From Mordavella massiliensis (GTDB taxonomy: Bacteria > Bacillota > Clostridia > Lachnospirales > Lachnospiraceae): 47,443 nucleotides of DNA. The notes under the pieces were generated by a model. It saw only the letters and a program-made list of their open reading frames with translations. It was not told where the DNA came from and made no database searches. The first letter of the stretch is position 1, and each line of letters opens with the position of its first letter. Both the position numbers and the translations under genes were made by a program. Below are positions 16,106 to 25,010 of this stretch, one piece after another. The stretch covers positions 1 to 47,443 of the forward strand of contig NZ_JACJLV010000019.1 of assembly GCF_016902415.1 (NCBI RefSeq), given 5' to 3'.

Positions 16106-18607
16106 ATGAATAAAAAAAGGGCATTAAAAATGGTGTGTATCATTCTTCTTTTTCTTGTGGCCGGGATGCTTTTGTTTCCGTGGCTGAGGATCGGGAAAGA
16201 CTGGTACACCCTTTTTGCATTTTATCGATCTGTCTTTTTCGAAGATCAGTTAAGAGAATTTGTAAAGATTACTGCTTCCGCATATTTTATCCCGGTTTTT
16301 CTTGTCTTTGGTCTGGCGGCAGGAATTGGCGCGGGTGTAAAGGCAGTCCTTATGTTGTTTCACCGTTCCTGCAGGATAGTTACGGGTCTGATTTATGGAG
16401 CGGAACTGGTCTATATTGCAACCATGTTTTCTTTTGGAGGATACATGCCAAGTCCGGCGGCGCTCCTTTCGTCATTATTGATCTTTACAGAATTTATGGT
16501 TGAAAAGTATGCGCAGGAATACGAGGATTTTACGAAAGAGTGGGAGTTTCAGCGCAAGAAGGAAGCGGCAGAAAAGGCGGAACGTAAAAAGAGACTTTCC
16601 TTTCCGGGGAAATATGATGTCCAACTGCTGAGAATTATGTGGAGAGAGACAAGGCATCAAAAGAGAGCTCTATTTCTGATCTGTGCAGGGAACAGCGCGT
16701 TATTGGGAATTATGCTGTTCCTTTTTGCAATGAAAACAACGCTTGGAAAAGGGTATGGCATAACGGACGAATTGCCTTCACAGGGGTTGAATGGAATATT
16801 ATCGGATGCAGTCTTCATGGTTGTCCTGATTTATCTTTTTTATCAGGCGATTACCATTTTTTATTATATTGACAGACTTAGGGAACGGCAAAGGATGTTA
16901 TGGGTACTGGGCGCCAGAGAAAAAGCCAAAATGATGATACAGGGGCTGGAATATGGCTTGATGGTCCTTTGTTCTTTATTAGTCGGCACAGGGATCGGAA
17001 CAGGAGTCTATGGCGGTACAGCCGTGATCCTTAATGAACAGTTTCACTGGAAGTTACCGTCTGGTATCCCCCTGGAAATCTATTTTCTGGTAATGCTTTT
17101 CTTCTTGCTGATGTCCGGATCAGCGATCTTTGTCACGAATGATAGTTTGAAAGGCGCAGGAAAAAGAAATGTAAAATGGATTCCAGGAAGGAGAATGGCG
17201 GCTTTTTTAGGACTCCTTGCTGTAACGGGGCTGATATATTATGTTATCAGTTATGGACAGAGAAGAAATGCGGAGAGTATCTATTCCTTACTAATCGGGA
17301 TTGCGGGAAGTAATGTTTTATTCATCGTTGCATTTTACTGTTGGAAAAGAAATGTATACAAAGACCGTTCGGAAACATTTAGTCAGATTATGGAAAAGAT
17401 CCCTCTGCAAAGCGGATTCCTGAAAAATATTGGTGCAAAAGCAGCGTTATTTTTTGTCCATTTTGTATTTCTTGCTGTGCTTTCAATTAAAATGGCAGGA
17501 GTTCTTGCGGCGCCGCCGGCTGAGAAACTGTATCCCTATGATTATGTCTGTATAGCATATCCGGAGGATACTCCTCTTTTTGAAGAACTAAAAAAGAATC
17601 AGCTGGCTGAGGTTTTGAACTTTCCTATGACCAGAGTGACAACGGTGCAGGGAGAAGCAACAGACTGGATAGACGTGGCGAACAATTATTATATGAGTGT
17701 GATCTGGCCGCAAGGACAGCATATTGGCATATCACAGACCACCTACCAGAAACTTTGCAGAGAAATCAAAGTGGCGCCCAAAGAGTTTTCTTTAGAGAAG
17801 GAACAGATACATATTGTATATCAACAGGATCTTTCCGTAAAGGCCCATCCTCTGGACTGGTTTATGGATCGAAAAAAACCATATATTCGTATCGGTCAGC
17901 CTCTAAGATATTATGACTATCATTTCCGGGAACAGGAATATCCGCCAAGACAGGTGAAAAGCGAAGAGCGAGCCATATTAACAGGTGTGTTTCAAGGCGG
18001 TTTTCAGGAAAATCTGGTGGTTTTTTCAGACTCTTATTTTAATAGTATCAGACGGGAAGAAGGGCCCTCTGAACTTGTTTTGCTCCGGGTAAAAGAAGAA
18101 GCACGCAAACAGGTTGAAGAAAAACTGTCAGTTTTTGCAGAAAATCATAAATCAGATTCTTCCTGGTCAAGATTAATACAACCATATTACAGTAAAAATA
18201 CTAAGGTAGACGATGTGGAATCCGAACGCATATTGATCATGGCTGCATTGTTCATGGAAACGGTTATGTTGTTGATGAGTCTTTTTCTGATTCAAACGAT
18301 CAAGCTGGAATTTGAAAAAGAGGAACGTAAAAAGCGGCGTACATTATTATTTCATCTTGGGATCCGCAGAAGTGAAGAAATCAAGAACTGCCGGAAAGAA
18401 TACAGAAGACAGTTTTTCGATCCGCTTATACATGCATATATCCTGGCATCTTTGATTGCGGTACTGACCTGTTATCTCCGGGATATGAGCAGGAGTGAAG
18501 GACAAAGATTTGTATTGATCCTAATATTGATATGGGGAATATATCTGGCTGTTTATCTGCTTATATATCGGACGAAAAGGAGGGAGTCCATATGGAAATC
18601 CAATTAA
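16106..18607 (+). CDS. Large FtsX-type ABC transporter permease, BceB-like topology
   Basis: 833 residues. Hydrophobic segments lie near 8-26, 60-85, 91-111, 114-133, 188-209, 231-254, 277-300, 322-344, 363-383, 392-412, 445-468, 709-730, 773-790 and 801-821. From the fifth segment on this is 7 segments, a soluble domain of about 240 residues (469-708), then 3 segments: the BceB layout. FtsX-type loops occur twice (RLRERQRMLWVLGAREKAK near 257-275 and ERKKRRTLLFHLGIRRSEE near 740-758). The first four segments are an extra N-terminal module. BceB-type proteins sense or remove cell-wall-active peptides, but no BceRS pair is here; PadR stands in its place. Substrate unknown. Confidence 0.8.
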   Translation: MNKKRALKMVCIILLFLVAGMLLFPWLRIGKDWYTLFAFYRSVFFEDQLREFVKITASAYFIPVFLVFGLAAGIGAGVKAVLMLFHRSCRIVTGLIYGAELVYIATMFSFGGYMPSPAALLSSLLIFTEFMVEKYAQEYEDFTKEWEFQRKKEAAEKAERKKRLSFPGKYDVQLLRIMWRETRHQKRALFLICAGNSALLGIMLFLFAMKTTLGKGYGITDELPSQGLNGILSDAVFMVVLIYLFYQAITIFYYIDRLRERQRMLWVLGAREKAKMMIQGLEYGLMVLCSLLVGTGIGTGVYGGTAVILNEQFHWKLPSGIPLEIYFLVMLFFLLMSGSAIFVTNDSLKGAGKRNVKWIPGRRMAAFLGLLAVTGLIYYVISYGQRRNAESIYSLLIGIAGSNVLFIVAFYCWKRNVYKDRSETFSQIMEKIPLQSGFLKNIGAKAALFFVHFVFLAVLSIKMAGVLAAPPAEKLYPYDYVCIAYPEDTPLFEELKKNQLAEVLNFPMTRVTTVQGEATDWIDVANNYYMSVIWPQGQHIGISQTTYQKLCREIKVAPKEFSLEKEQIHIVYQQDLSVKAHPLDWFMDRKKPYIRIGQPLRYYDYHFREQEYPPRQVKSEERAILTGVFQGGFQENLVVFSDSYFNSIRREEGPSELVLLRVKEEARKQVEEKLSVFAENHKSDSSWSRLIQPYYSKNTKVDDVESERILIMAALFMETVMLLMSLFLIQTIKLEFEKEERKKRRTLLFHLGIRRSEEIKNCRKEYRRQFFDPLIHAYILASLIAVLTCYLRDMSRSEGQRFVLILILIWGIYLAVYLLIYRTKRRESIWKSN

Positions 18608-19257
18608 AAAATATTACAAAAACATATGACGGGGAAGTTTTGAAAGGAATCAGTCTTACAATTTGCCAGGGAGATTATATTTCTATAACCGGAAGATCCG
18701 GAAGCGGAAAAACAACCCTCCTTAAAATCATCGGACTATTGGAACAGCCTACAGAAGGAGAAGTTATCATCGACGGAATAAAGAGTGCGGATCTGTGGAA
18801 GGACGAATTAGCAGATATACGTAGACAAAAAATAGGATTTATTTTTCAAGATTACTTTCTTTTGGAGAATCTGTCCGCATTGGACAACATCCTGCTTCCG
18901 GGACTGCTGGAAAAACAAGAAGGGAGCCGGGTAAAAAGCAGAGCATACGAATTAAGCCAGTATCTTGAAATAGAAGAAAAGCTTCTGAAAAAATATCCAA
19001 AAGAACTTTCCGGCGGAGAAAAGCAAAGAATAGCAATCGTAAGAGCTTTGATGAATGATCCGGATATTCTTCTGGCCGATGAACCAACAGGGAATCTGGA
19101 CGAAAAAAACCAGGAAAAAGTTCAATCTATTTTGAAAAGATTACATGAAAAAGAAAGAAAAACAATACTGTTAGTGACGCATGACATGGAATTCGCAAAA
19201 ACAAGTAAAAAACATTACAATCTGATAAATGGAAAACTTGTAACGGGTACACCCTGA
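18592..19257 (+). CDS. ABC transporter ATP-binding protein (MacB/BceA type)
   Basis: A 221-residue ATPase that should pair with the upstream permease. Walker A GRSGSGKT is at residues 34-41, the Q-loop in IGFIFQDYFLLENL, the signature ELSGGEKQRIAIVRAL, Walker B ILLADEPTGNLD and the H-loop VTHD. Longer in-frame starts exist from 18532, but AAGGAGGG at 18577-18584 fits ATG 18592. It overlaps the permease gene by 16 bases, so translation is coupled. Its last codons (GTP-stop) lie inside the right-hand repeat element: the stop is within ACACCCTGAAAT at 19249-19260, suggesting that the 3' end was fixed by the repeat. Confidence 0.93.
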   Translation: MEIQLKNITKTYDGEVLKGISLTICQGDYISITGRSGSGKTTLLKIIGLLEQPTEGEVIIDGIKSADLWKDELADIRRQKIGFIFQDYFLLENLSALDNILLPGLLEKQEGSRVKSRAYELSQYLEIEEKLLKKYPKELSGGEKQRIAIVRALMNDPDILLADEPTGNLDEKNQEKVQSILKRLHEKERKTILLVTHDMEFAKTSKKHYNLINGKLVTGTP

Positions 19258-19322
19258 AATTCAATTTGGGACACCCTGAAATGGAAATGGGGACGTAGAC
19301 CTTTGCAAAAGGTCTACGTCCC
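19246..19322 (-). repeat. Right inverted-repeat end of the accessory block
   Basis: The inverted relative of 14809-14885. The doublet ACACCCTGAAAT (19249-19260 and 19271-19282) has the same 22-base period as the left doublet, but where the left (read in reverse complement) has GGG this side has CCC at both units. The first unit contains the stop codon of the ABC ATPase gene. Confidence 0.7.
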
Positions 19323-19331
19323 CATTTCCAT
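19281..19331. repeat. REP-like palindrome, right copy
   Basis: A 24-bp perfect inverted repeat (19281-19304 and 19308-19331) around GCA, sharing the 33-base core with the left copy. Its outer arm (ATGGAAAT outward of GGGGACG) differs from the left copy, yet both arms changed together, so pairing is kept. It may also stop transcription of the ABC operon, although no T run follows. Confidence 0.85.
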
Positions 19332-19340
19332 GTTTCACTA

Positions 19341-19369
19341 TTGATTTTTACCCCAATGTTTAGTAGAAT
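19341..19369 (+). promoter_or_regulatory. Possible local promoter of plsX
   Basis: TTGATT at 19341-19346, a 17-base spacer, and TAGAAT at 19364-19369, just beyond the repeat. It would let plsX-acpP-rnc be transcribed although a terminator and the accessory block cut them off from the rpmF promoter. Confidence 0.5.
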
Positions 19370-19398
19370 TATCCTTGAAGTTGCTAGGAGGATGAAAA

Positions 19399-20421
19399 AT
19401 GGCAGAGATTACAAAGGTCGCTTTGGATGCGATGGGCGGAGATAATGCTCCTGCCGAGATTGTCAAGGGCGCGGTAGATGCCCTGTCAAGAGAGAAGAGT
19501 CTGTATCTGTTCCTGGTTGGCCGGGAAGATGCTGTAAAAAGTGAATTGAGTAAATATGATTATGACAAGGAACGTCTGGAGATTGTTCCGGCTTCTGAAG
19601 TGATCGAGATGGCAGAGCCGCCGGTGAACGCGATCCGGAGAAAGAAGGATTCCTCGATTGTGGTAGGAATGAAGCTGGTGAGAGAAGGAAAGGCGGATGC
19701 CTTTGTGTCGGCCGGAAGTACCGGAGCTGTCCTGGTGGGCGGCCAGGTGATCGTAGGCCGGATCAAAGGTGTGGAGCGTCCGCCGCTTGCTCCGCTGTTC
19801 CCGACGGAAAACGGGGTATCGCTTTTGATCGACTGTGGAGCCAATGTGGATGCCAGACCTTCCCACCTGGTTCAGTTTGCCAAGATGGGATCCATCTACA
19901 TGGAGCATGTGGTAGGTGTGAAAGACCCTAAGGTAGGCATTGTGAATATCGGCGCAGAAGAGGAAAAGGGAAATGCGCTGGTAAAGGAAACCTTCCCGCT
20001 TCTCAAGGCAGAGAAAAGTATTCACTTTATCGGAAGCGTGGAAGCAAGGGATATTCCCAGAGGAACGGCGGATGTGATCGTCTGCGAGGCCTTTGCGGGA
20101 AATATTATCCTGAAGCTGTTTGAAGGCGTAGGCAAAACGCTGATCAGCGAAGTGAAAAAGGGCATGATGTCAAGTTTCAGAAGCAAGATTGGCGCTCTTT
20201 TAGTAAAACCGGCGCTGAAAAGCACGCTGAAAAAATTTGACACTGCGGAATACGGCGGAGCGCCTCTTCTTGGTCTGAACGGTCTGGTCGTCAAGACCCA
20301 CGGCAGTTCCAAGGCAAAGGAGATCAGTAATACCATTGTACAGTGTGTAACCTTTAAGAAGCAGAAGATCAATGAAAAGATCAGAGAAAGTATTCAAGCG
20401 GAAGCTGCCGCTGAAGAATAG
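19399..20421 (+). CDS. plsX: Phosphate acyltransferase PlsX
   Basis: PlsX makes acyl phosphate from acyl-ACP for the PlsX-PlsY route to lysophosphatidic acid; it is a peripheral membrane protein. 340 residues is normal. The N-terminal VALDAMGGDNAPAEIVKGA and central GSTGAVLVGG are hallmarks; VGIVNIGAEEEKGNALVKE and CEAFAGNIILKLFEG follow. TAGGAGG precedes ATG 19399. acpP, encoding its substrate carrier, is 25 bases downstream. The usual rpmF-plsX adjacency is broken here by the accessory block. Confidence 0.96.
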   Translation: MAEITKVALDAMGGDNAPAEIVKGAVDALSREKSLYLFLVGREDAVKSELSKYDYDKERLEIVPASEVIEMAEPPVNAIRRKKDSSIVVGMKLVREGKADAFVSAGSTGAVLVGGQVIVGRIKGVERPPLAPLFPTENGVSLLIDCGANVDARPSHLVQFAKMGSIYMEHVVGVKDPKVGIVNIGAEEEKGNALVKETFPLLKAEKSIHFIGSVEARDIPRGTADVIVCEAFAGNIILKLFEGVGKTLISEVKKGMMSSFRSKIGALLVKPALKSTLKKFDTAEYGGAPLLGLNGLVVKTHGSSKAKEISNTIVQCVTFKKQKINEKIRESIQAEAAAEE

Positions 20422-20446
20422 AAAATAAGAAAAAGGAGAATGAGGT

Positions 20447-20680
20447 ATGGAATTTGAAAAGTTAAAAGAAATTATTGCTGACGTGTTGAATGTTGAGGCT
20501 GATGACATTACAGAGGACACAAAATTTGTTGATGATCTGGGCGCGGATTCACTGGATATTTTCCAGATCATTATGGGGATAGAAGAAACCTTTGATATTG
20601 AAATTGATAACGATGAAGCTGAGAAGATCGTCACAGTCGGAGACGCTGTAGAGCAGATCAAAAAGGCGACAAATAACTAA
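20447..20680 (+). CDS. acpP: Acyl carrier protein
   Basis: A 77-residue acidic helical carrier of fatty-acid synthesis. The phosphopantetheine serine is Ser35 in LGADSLDIFQI. AAGGAG lies about 8 bases before ATG 20447. It lies between plsX and rnc, the standard Firmicute order, and is followed by a terminator. Confidence 0.96.
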   Translation: MEFEKLKEIIADVLNVEADDITEDTKFVDDLGADSLDIFQIIMGIEETFDIEIDNDEAEKIVTVGDAVEQIKKATNN

Positions 20681-20691
20681 GTGATAAGGAG

Positions 20692-20717
20692 TGAAAAAGC
20701 CCTGCCGGGCTTTTTCA
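20692..20717 (+). terminator. Terminator after acpP
   Basis: An 11-bp stem, TGAAAAAGCCC (20692-20702) with GGGCTTTTTCA (20707-20717), loop TGCC. The A-rich and T-rich arms make it potentially bidirectional. rnc starts only 18 bases later, so readthrough or processing probably sets the acpP to rnc ratio. Confidence 0.85.
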
Positions 20718-20734
20718 TTTTATGAGGCATTATT

Positions 20735-21430
20735 ATGGATCAGAAACTAAAACAGTTAGAAGAAAAGATCGGATACGCCTTCCATGACAGGAGTCTTCTG
20801 AAGAAAGCCATGATGCACAGCTCTTATATTAATGAAAAGCAGCTTCCCAAACATGAGTGTAACGAGCGGCTGGAATTCCTCGGAGACGCGGTGCTGGAAC
20901 TGGTATCCAGTGAATTTTTATTTCACGCCCACCCGGACATGCCGGAAGGGGAACTGACTAAGACCAGGGCAAGCATGGTATGCGAACCCTCTCTTGCGTT
21001 CTGTGCCAGAGAATTAAAACTTGGAGAGTATCTGCTTCTGGGAAAAGGAGAAGACGCCACAGGCGGAAGACAGAGAGATTCTGTCACCTCTGACGCCATG
21101 GAAGCGCTGATCGGCGCCATTTATCTGGATGGTGGTTTTGCTAATGCAAAAGAATTTATCCACAGATTTGTACTGAACGATCTGGAACACCGGAAACTCT
21201 TTTTTGATAGCAAGACTATCCTTCAGGAAATCGTGCAGGCTCATTTCAGGGAGCATATCCAGTATGAACTGGTAAATGAAGAAGGGCCGGATCACAACAA
21301 ATCCTTTGAGGTCGCTGTGTATATCGGCAGAGACTGCCTGGGCACAGGAAAAGGCAGGACCAAAAAAGCAGCGGAACAGGAAGCGGCATACCGGAGCATC
21401 TTAAAGCTGCATCAAGAAAATATAAAGTAG
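20735..21430 (+). CDS. rnc: Ribonuclease III
   Basis: RNase III cuts double-stranded RNA and matures rRNA. 231 residues. The signature ERLEFLGDAVLELV is near residues 43-56, the second acidic site in VTSDAMEALIGAIYLDGG near 110-127, and a C-terminal double-stranded-RNA-binding domain contains the GKGRTKKAAEQEAA segment. The start lies 18 bases after the acpP terminator. smc follows 7 bases after its stop. The ribosome site (TTTATGAGGC) is weak, so expression may be low. Confidence 0.96.
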   Translation: MDQKLKQLEEKIGYAFHDRSLLKKAMMHSSYINEKQLPKHECNERLEFLGDAVLELVSSEFLFHAHPDMPEGELTKTRASMVCEPSLAFCARELKLGEYLLLGKGEDATGGRQRDSVTSDAMEALIGAIYLDGGFANAKEFIHRFVLNDLEHRKLFFDSKTILQEIVQAHFREHIQYELVNEEGPDHNKSFEVAVYIGRDCLGTGKGRTKKAAEQEAAYRSILKLHQENIK

Positions 21431-21437
21431 GTGGGGT

Positions 21438-24400
21438 ATGTATCTAAAAAGTATTGAAGTACAAGGGTTTAAATCATTTGCCCATAAGATCAAATTTGAT
21501 TTCCATAACGGGATTACCGGTATTGTGGGACCAAACGGCAGTGGAAAAAGCAACGTGGCCGATGCCGTGCGCTGGGTGCTGGGCGAGCAGAGAGTCAAGC
21601 AGCTAAGAGGCGGGAGCATGCAGGACGTGATCTTTTCCGGAACCGAGAACCGAAAGCCCTTAAGTTATGCATCTGTAGCGATCACGCTTGACAATTCGGA
21701 TCACCAGCTGCCCATTGACTACGAAGAGGTTACGGTGGCAAGAAAGCTGTACCGCTCCGGAGAAAGCGAGTACCTGATCAATGGCGCGGCCTGCAGATTA
21801 AAAGATGTTAATGAATTATTTTACGATACCGGTATCGGAAAAGAGGGGTATTCGATCATCGGACAGGGTCAGATTGACCGGATCTTAAGCGGAAAGCCGG
21901 AGGAAAGACGGGAATTATTCGACGAAGCTGCCGGAATCGTGAAATTCAAGCGCAGGAAAAATACTTCTCTGAAAAAACTGGAAGAAGAGCGCCAGAATCT
22001 TCTTCGTGTCAGCGATATCCTGGCCGAACTGGAAAAGCAGGCCGGACCTCTGGAGAAGCAGGCGGAGACTGCCAGAGAATATCTGAAGAAAAAAGAAGAA
22101 CTTAAGACGTATGATATCAATATGTTTCTTCTGGAGACCGAACGGATCCAGGAGCAGATCGCTGATATCGAAGAGAAGTTAACAAATACCCGGGCGGAGC
22201 TTGGCGAGGCCGGACAGCAGTACGACGCTATGAAAGCGGAGTACGATGCGGTAGAAGAACAGATGGACAATATTGACGCTTCCATCGAAAAGGCCAAGAG
22301 CCAGCTCAATGAGACGAGCCTCTTAAAGCAGCAGCTGGAAAATCAGATCGAGCTCTTAAAAGAGCAGATCCACAGCGCACACATGAATGATGCCCATTAT
22401 GACCAGCGGGCGCAGACGGTTCTTGCAGAACTTGAGAACCGGGAGAAAAGCCGTCAGGAACTTTTGCAGGAGCAGGAAGAGATCGACGCGCAGATGAACC
22501 GTCAGAAAACGCTGGAAGATGAGGCGGGTGCGGCTCTTCTGGAGGTGCAGTCAAGGATCGCGGATCTTTCGGCGGAAATTGAACAGCATCAGAATGAAGT
22601 GATGGAAGTTTTAAGCAGCCGGGCGTCTACAAAGGCGAAGATTCAAAAATACGATACCATGCTGGAGCAGATCCAGGTACGAAAGGCCAGAATGCATCAG
22701 CAGATCCTGGAAGCCGGAAGCGAGTACGGACAGCAGAAAGAAAAGCAGGAAGAATATCTTGCGGAACTGGAACGCATATCAGAACAGATCCGGGAACTGA
22801 CTCAGGAAAATGCGACTTACGAGGAAAAGATCGAAAAGATCCAGAAGATATTGGCAAAACAGACGGAGCAGTTCCGGATCGGCCAGACCGCATATCACAG
22901 GGAGCAGTCCAGGCTGGAATCCTTAAAAAATATTACGGAACGATACGACGGATATGGAAACAGTATCCGGAAGGTCATGGATCATAAAGAAAAAGAGAAG
23001 GGTCTTCTCGGCGTTGTGGCTGATATCATCAAAGTTGACAAACAGTATGAGATCGCCGTAGAGACCGCGCTTGGCGGAAGCATCCAGAATATTGTGACAG
23101 AGGATGAAGAGACTGCGAAGCGGATGATCCAGTTCTTAAAGAAGAATAAATTCGGCCGGGCCACGTTCCTTCCGCTGACCAGTATCCGGCAGGGGGCAGG
23201 CATCAGCCAGCAGGCTGCGTTAAAAGAGCCTGGAGTCGTCGGAACGGCCAATACGCTTGCCAGGGCAGATGCAAAGTATCAGAAGCTTACAGACTATCTT
23301 CTGGGCAGAACCCTGGTGGTAGACCACATTGATCACGCGTCCGCGATCGCCAGAAAATATCACCAGTCGATCCGGATCGTTACTCTGGAAGGGGAACTGA
23401 TCAATCCCGGCGGGTCCATGACAGGCGGAGCATTTAAAAATTCCAGCAATCTCTTAAGCAGACGCCGGGAGATCGAAGAATTTGAGAAGACAGTCCGTCA
23501 GCTGAAAAAAGAAATGGACGAACTGGAAGAGCAGTCCGAACAGCTTCGGAAAGAACGGACCGGATATTATGAAAAGACGGATGAGATCGCAGAAAAACTC
23601 CGGAAAGCCTATGTCATCCAGAATACGGCCAAGATGAACGCTGATCAGGCGGCGTCCAGGATGCAGAGCGCAAAGAGCCAGGCAGAAAGCACCCAGAAAG
23701 AGGCCGATGAACTGGATGCGCAGATCACAGACATCATGGACAATCAGGAGTCTATTACTGTTGAACTGGATACGTCAGAAAACCTGGAGAAAGAGCTGAC
23801 CACGCAGATTGAAGAAATGCAGAAAAAGCTGGAGACAGAGCAGCAGCTGGAAACCAGGAGACAAAAAGCTACGGAAGAGATCCATCTAAGTTATGCAGCT
23901 CTGGAGCAGAAATATGCGTTCCTGGCAGAAAATCTGAACCGTATCGAAGAGGAAAGCAACAAATTCCGGCAGGAACTTTCCCAGCTGGAAGAAAACAGAG
24001 GGGAAAATTCCGGAGAGATTGAAGAAAAGGAACGTCAGATCAGCGAGCTTCGCCAGACCATAGAGGATTCCGGCGAATTGTTTGCAGAGATCCGGCAGGA
24101 GATTGAAAAATACAAAAAGAACAGAGAAGAACTGACGCTGAAACACAAGTCATTTCTGGAGAACCGGGAGACCTTATCCAAACACATGTCTTCTCTTGAT
24201 AAGGAAATCTTCCGTCTGGAAAGCCAGAAAGAATCAGGCGAGTCGGCTTCAGAAAAGCAGATCAACTATATGTGGGAAGAATATGAGATCACCTACAACC
24301 ACGCCAAAGAGTTGAGAGATCCGAATCTCACAGATCTGTCTAAAATGAAAAAACGGATCCAGGAACTCAAAAGTGAGATCCGCGGACTTGGAAACGTAAA

Positions 24401-24998
24401 TGTAAATGCTATTGAAGAATACAAGAGTGTTTCCGAACGATATGAATTCCTGAAGGGACAGCATGCCGATCTGGTGGAGGCAGAAGCCACGCTGGTACAG
24501 ATCATCGAAGAACTGGATACCGCCATGCGGAAACAATTCAAAGAACAGTTCGCGCGGATCGCAAGTGAGTTTGATACCGTATTTAAAGAATTGTTCGGAG
24601 GCGGAAAAGGAACGCTGGAACTGATGGAGGATGAGGATATCCTGGAAGCGGGAATCCGTATCATCGCGCAGCCGCCGGGCAAGAAGCTGCAGAATATGAT
24701 GCAGTTATCCGGCGGTGAGAAAGCACTGACCGCGATCTCGCTGTTGTTTGCCATCCAGAACCTGAAGCCGTCGCCGTTTTGTCTCCTGGATGAGATCGAA
24801 GCGGCCCTGGATGATAACAATGTGGGCAGATTTGCAAAATACCTGCATAAACTGACAAAGAACACGCAGTTTATTGTGATCACCCACAGAAGGGGCACTA
24901 TGACAGCTGCAGACAGGCTTTATGGTATCACCATGCAGGAAAAGGGCGTGTCCACCCAGGTTTCCGTAAGTCTTCTGGAAGACCAGCTGGATCAGTAA
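21438..24998 (+). CDS. smc: Chromosome segregation protein SMC
   Basis: A 1186-residue SMC ATPase that compacts and segregates the chromosome with ScpA and ScpB. Walker A GPNGSGKSNV lies near residues 32-41. Long coiled coils (about 165-500 and 680-1020) flank a hinge near 510-680 that contains GSMTGGAFKN. The C-terminal head has the signature LSGGEKALTAISLLFA and Walker B CLLDEIEAALDD. TAGGTGGGG precedes ATG 21438. The order rnc-smc-ftsY is the common Firmicute arrangement. Confidence 0.97.
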   Translation: MYLKSIEVQGFKSFAHKIKFDFHNGITGIVGPNGSGKSNVADAVRWVLGEQRVKQLRGGSMQDVIFSGTENRKPLSYASVAITLDNSDHQLPIDYEEVTVARKLYRSGESEYLINGAACRLKDVNELFYDTGIGKEGYSIIGQGQIDRILSGKPEERRELFDEAAGIVKFKRRKNTSLKKLEEERQNLLRVSDILAELEKQAGPLEKQAETAREYLKKKEELKTYDINMFLLETERIQEQIADIEEKLTNTRAELGEAGQQYDAMKAEYDAVEEQMDNIDASIEKAKSQLNETSLLKQQLENQIELLKEQIHSAHMNDAHYDQRAQTVLAELENREKSRQELLQEQEEIDAQMNRQKTLEDEAGAALLEVQSRIADLSAEIEQHQNEVMEVLSSRASTKAKIQKYDTMLEQIQVRKARMHQQILEAGSEYGQQKEKQEEYLAELERISEQIRELTQENATYEEKIEKIQKILAKQTEQFRIGQTAYHREQSRLESLKNITERYDGYGNSIRKVMDHKEKEKGLLGVVADIIKVDKQYEIAVETALGGSIQNIVTEDEETAKRMIQFLKKNKFGRATFLPLTSIRQGAGISQQAALKEPGVVGTANTLARADAKYQKLTDYLLGRTLVVDHIDHASAIARKYHQSIRIVTLEGELINPGGSMTGGAFKNSSNLLSRRREIEEFEKTVRQLKKEMDELEEQSEQLRKERTGYYEKTDEIAEKLRKAYVIQNTAKMNADQAASRMQSAKSQAESTQKEADELDAQITDIMDNQESITVELDTSENLEKELTTQIEEMQKKLETEQQLETRRQKATEEIHLSYAALEQKYAFLAENLNRIEEESNKFRQELSQLEENRGENSGEIEEKERQISELRQTIEDSGELFAEIRQEIEKYKKNREELTLKHKSFLENRETLSKHMSSLDKEIFRLESQKESGESASEKQINYMWEEYEITYNHAKELRDPNLTDLSKMKKRIQELKSEIRGLGNVNVNAIEEYKSVSERYEFLKGQHADLVEAEATLVQIIEELDTAMRKQFKEQFARIASEFDTVFKELFGGGKGTLELMEDEDILEAGIRIIAQPPGKKLQNMMQLSGGEKALTAISLLFAIQNLKPSPFCLLDEIEAALDDNNVGRFAKYLHKLTKNTQFIVITHRRGTMTAADRLYGITMQEKGVSTQVSVSLLEDQLDQ

Positions 24999-25010
24999 AG
25001 GAGGAAGGAT

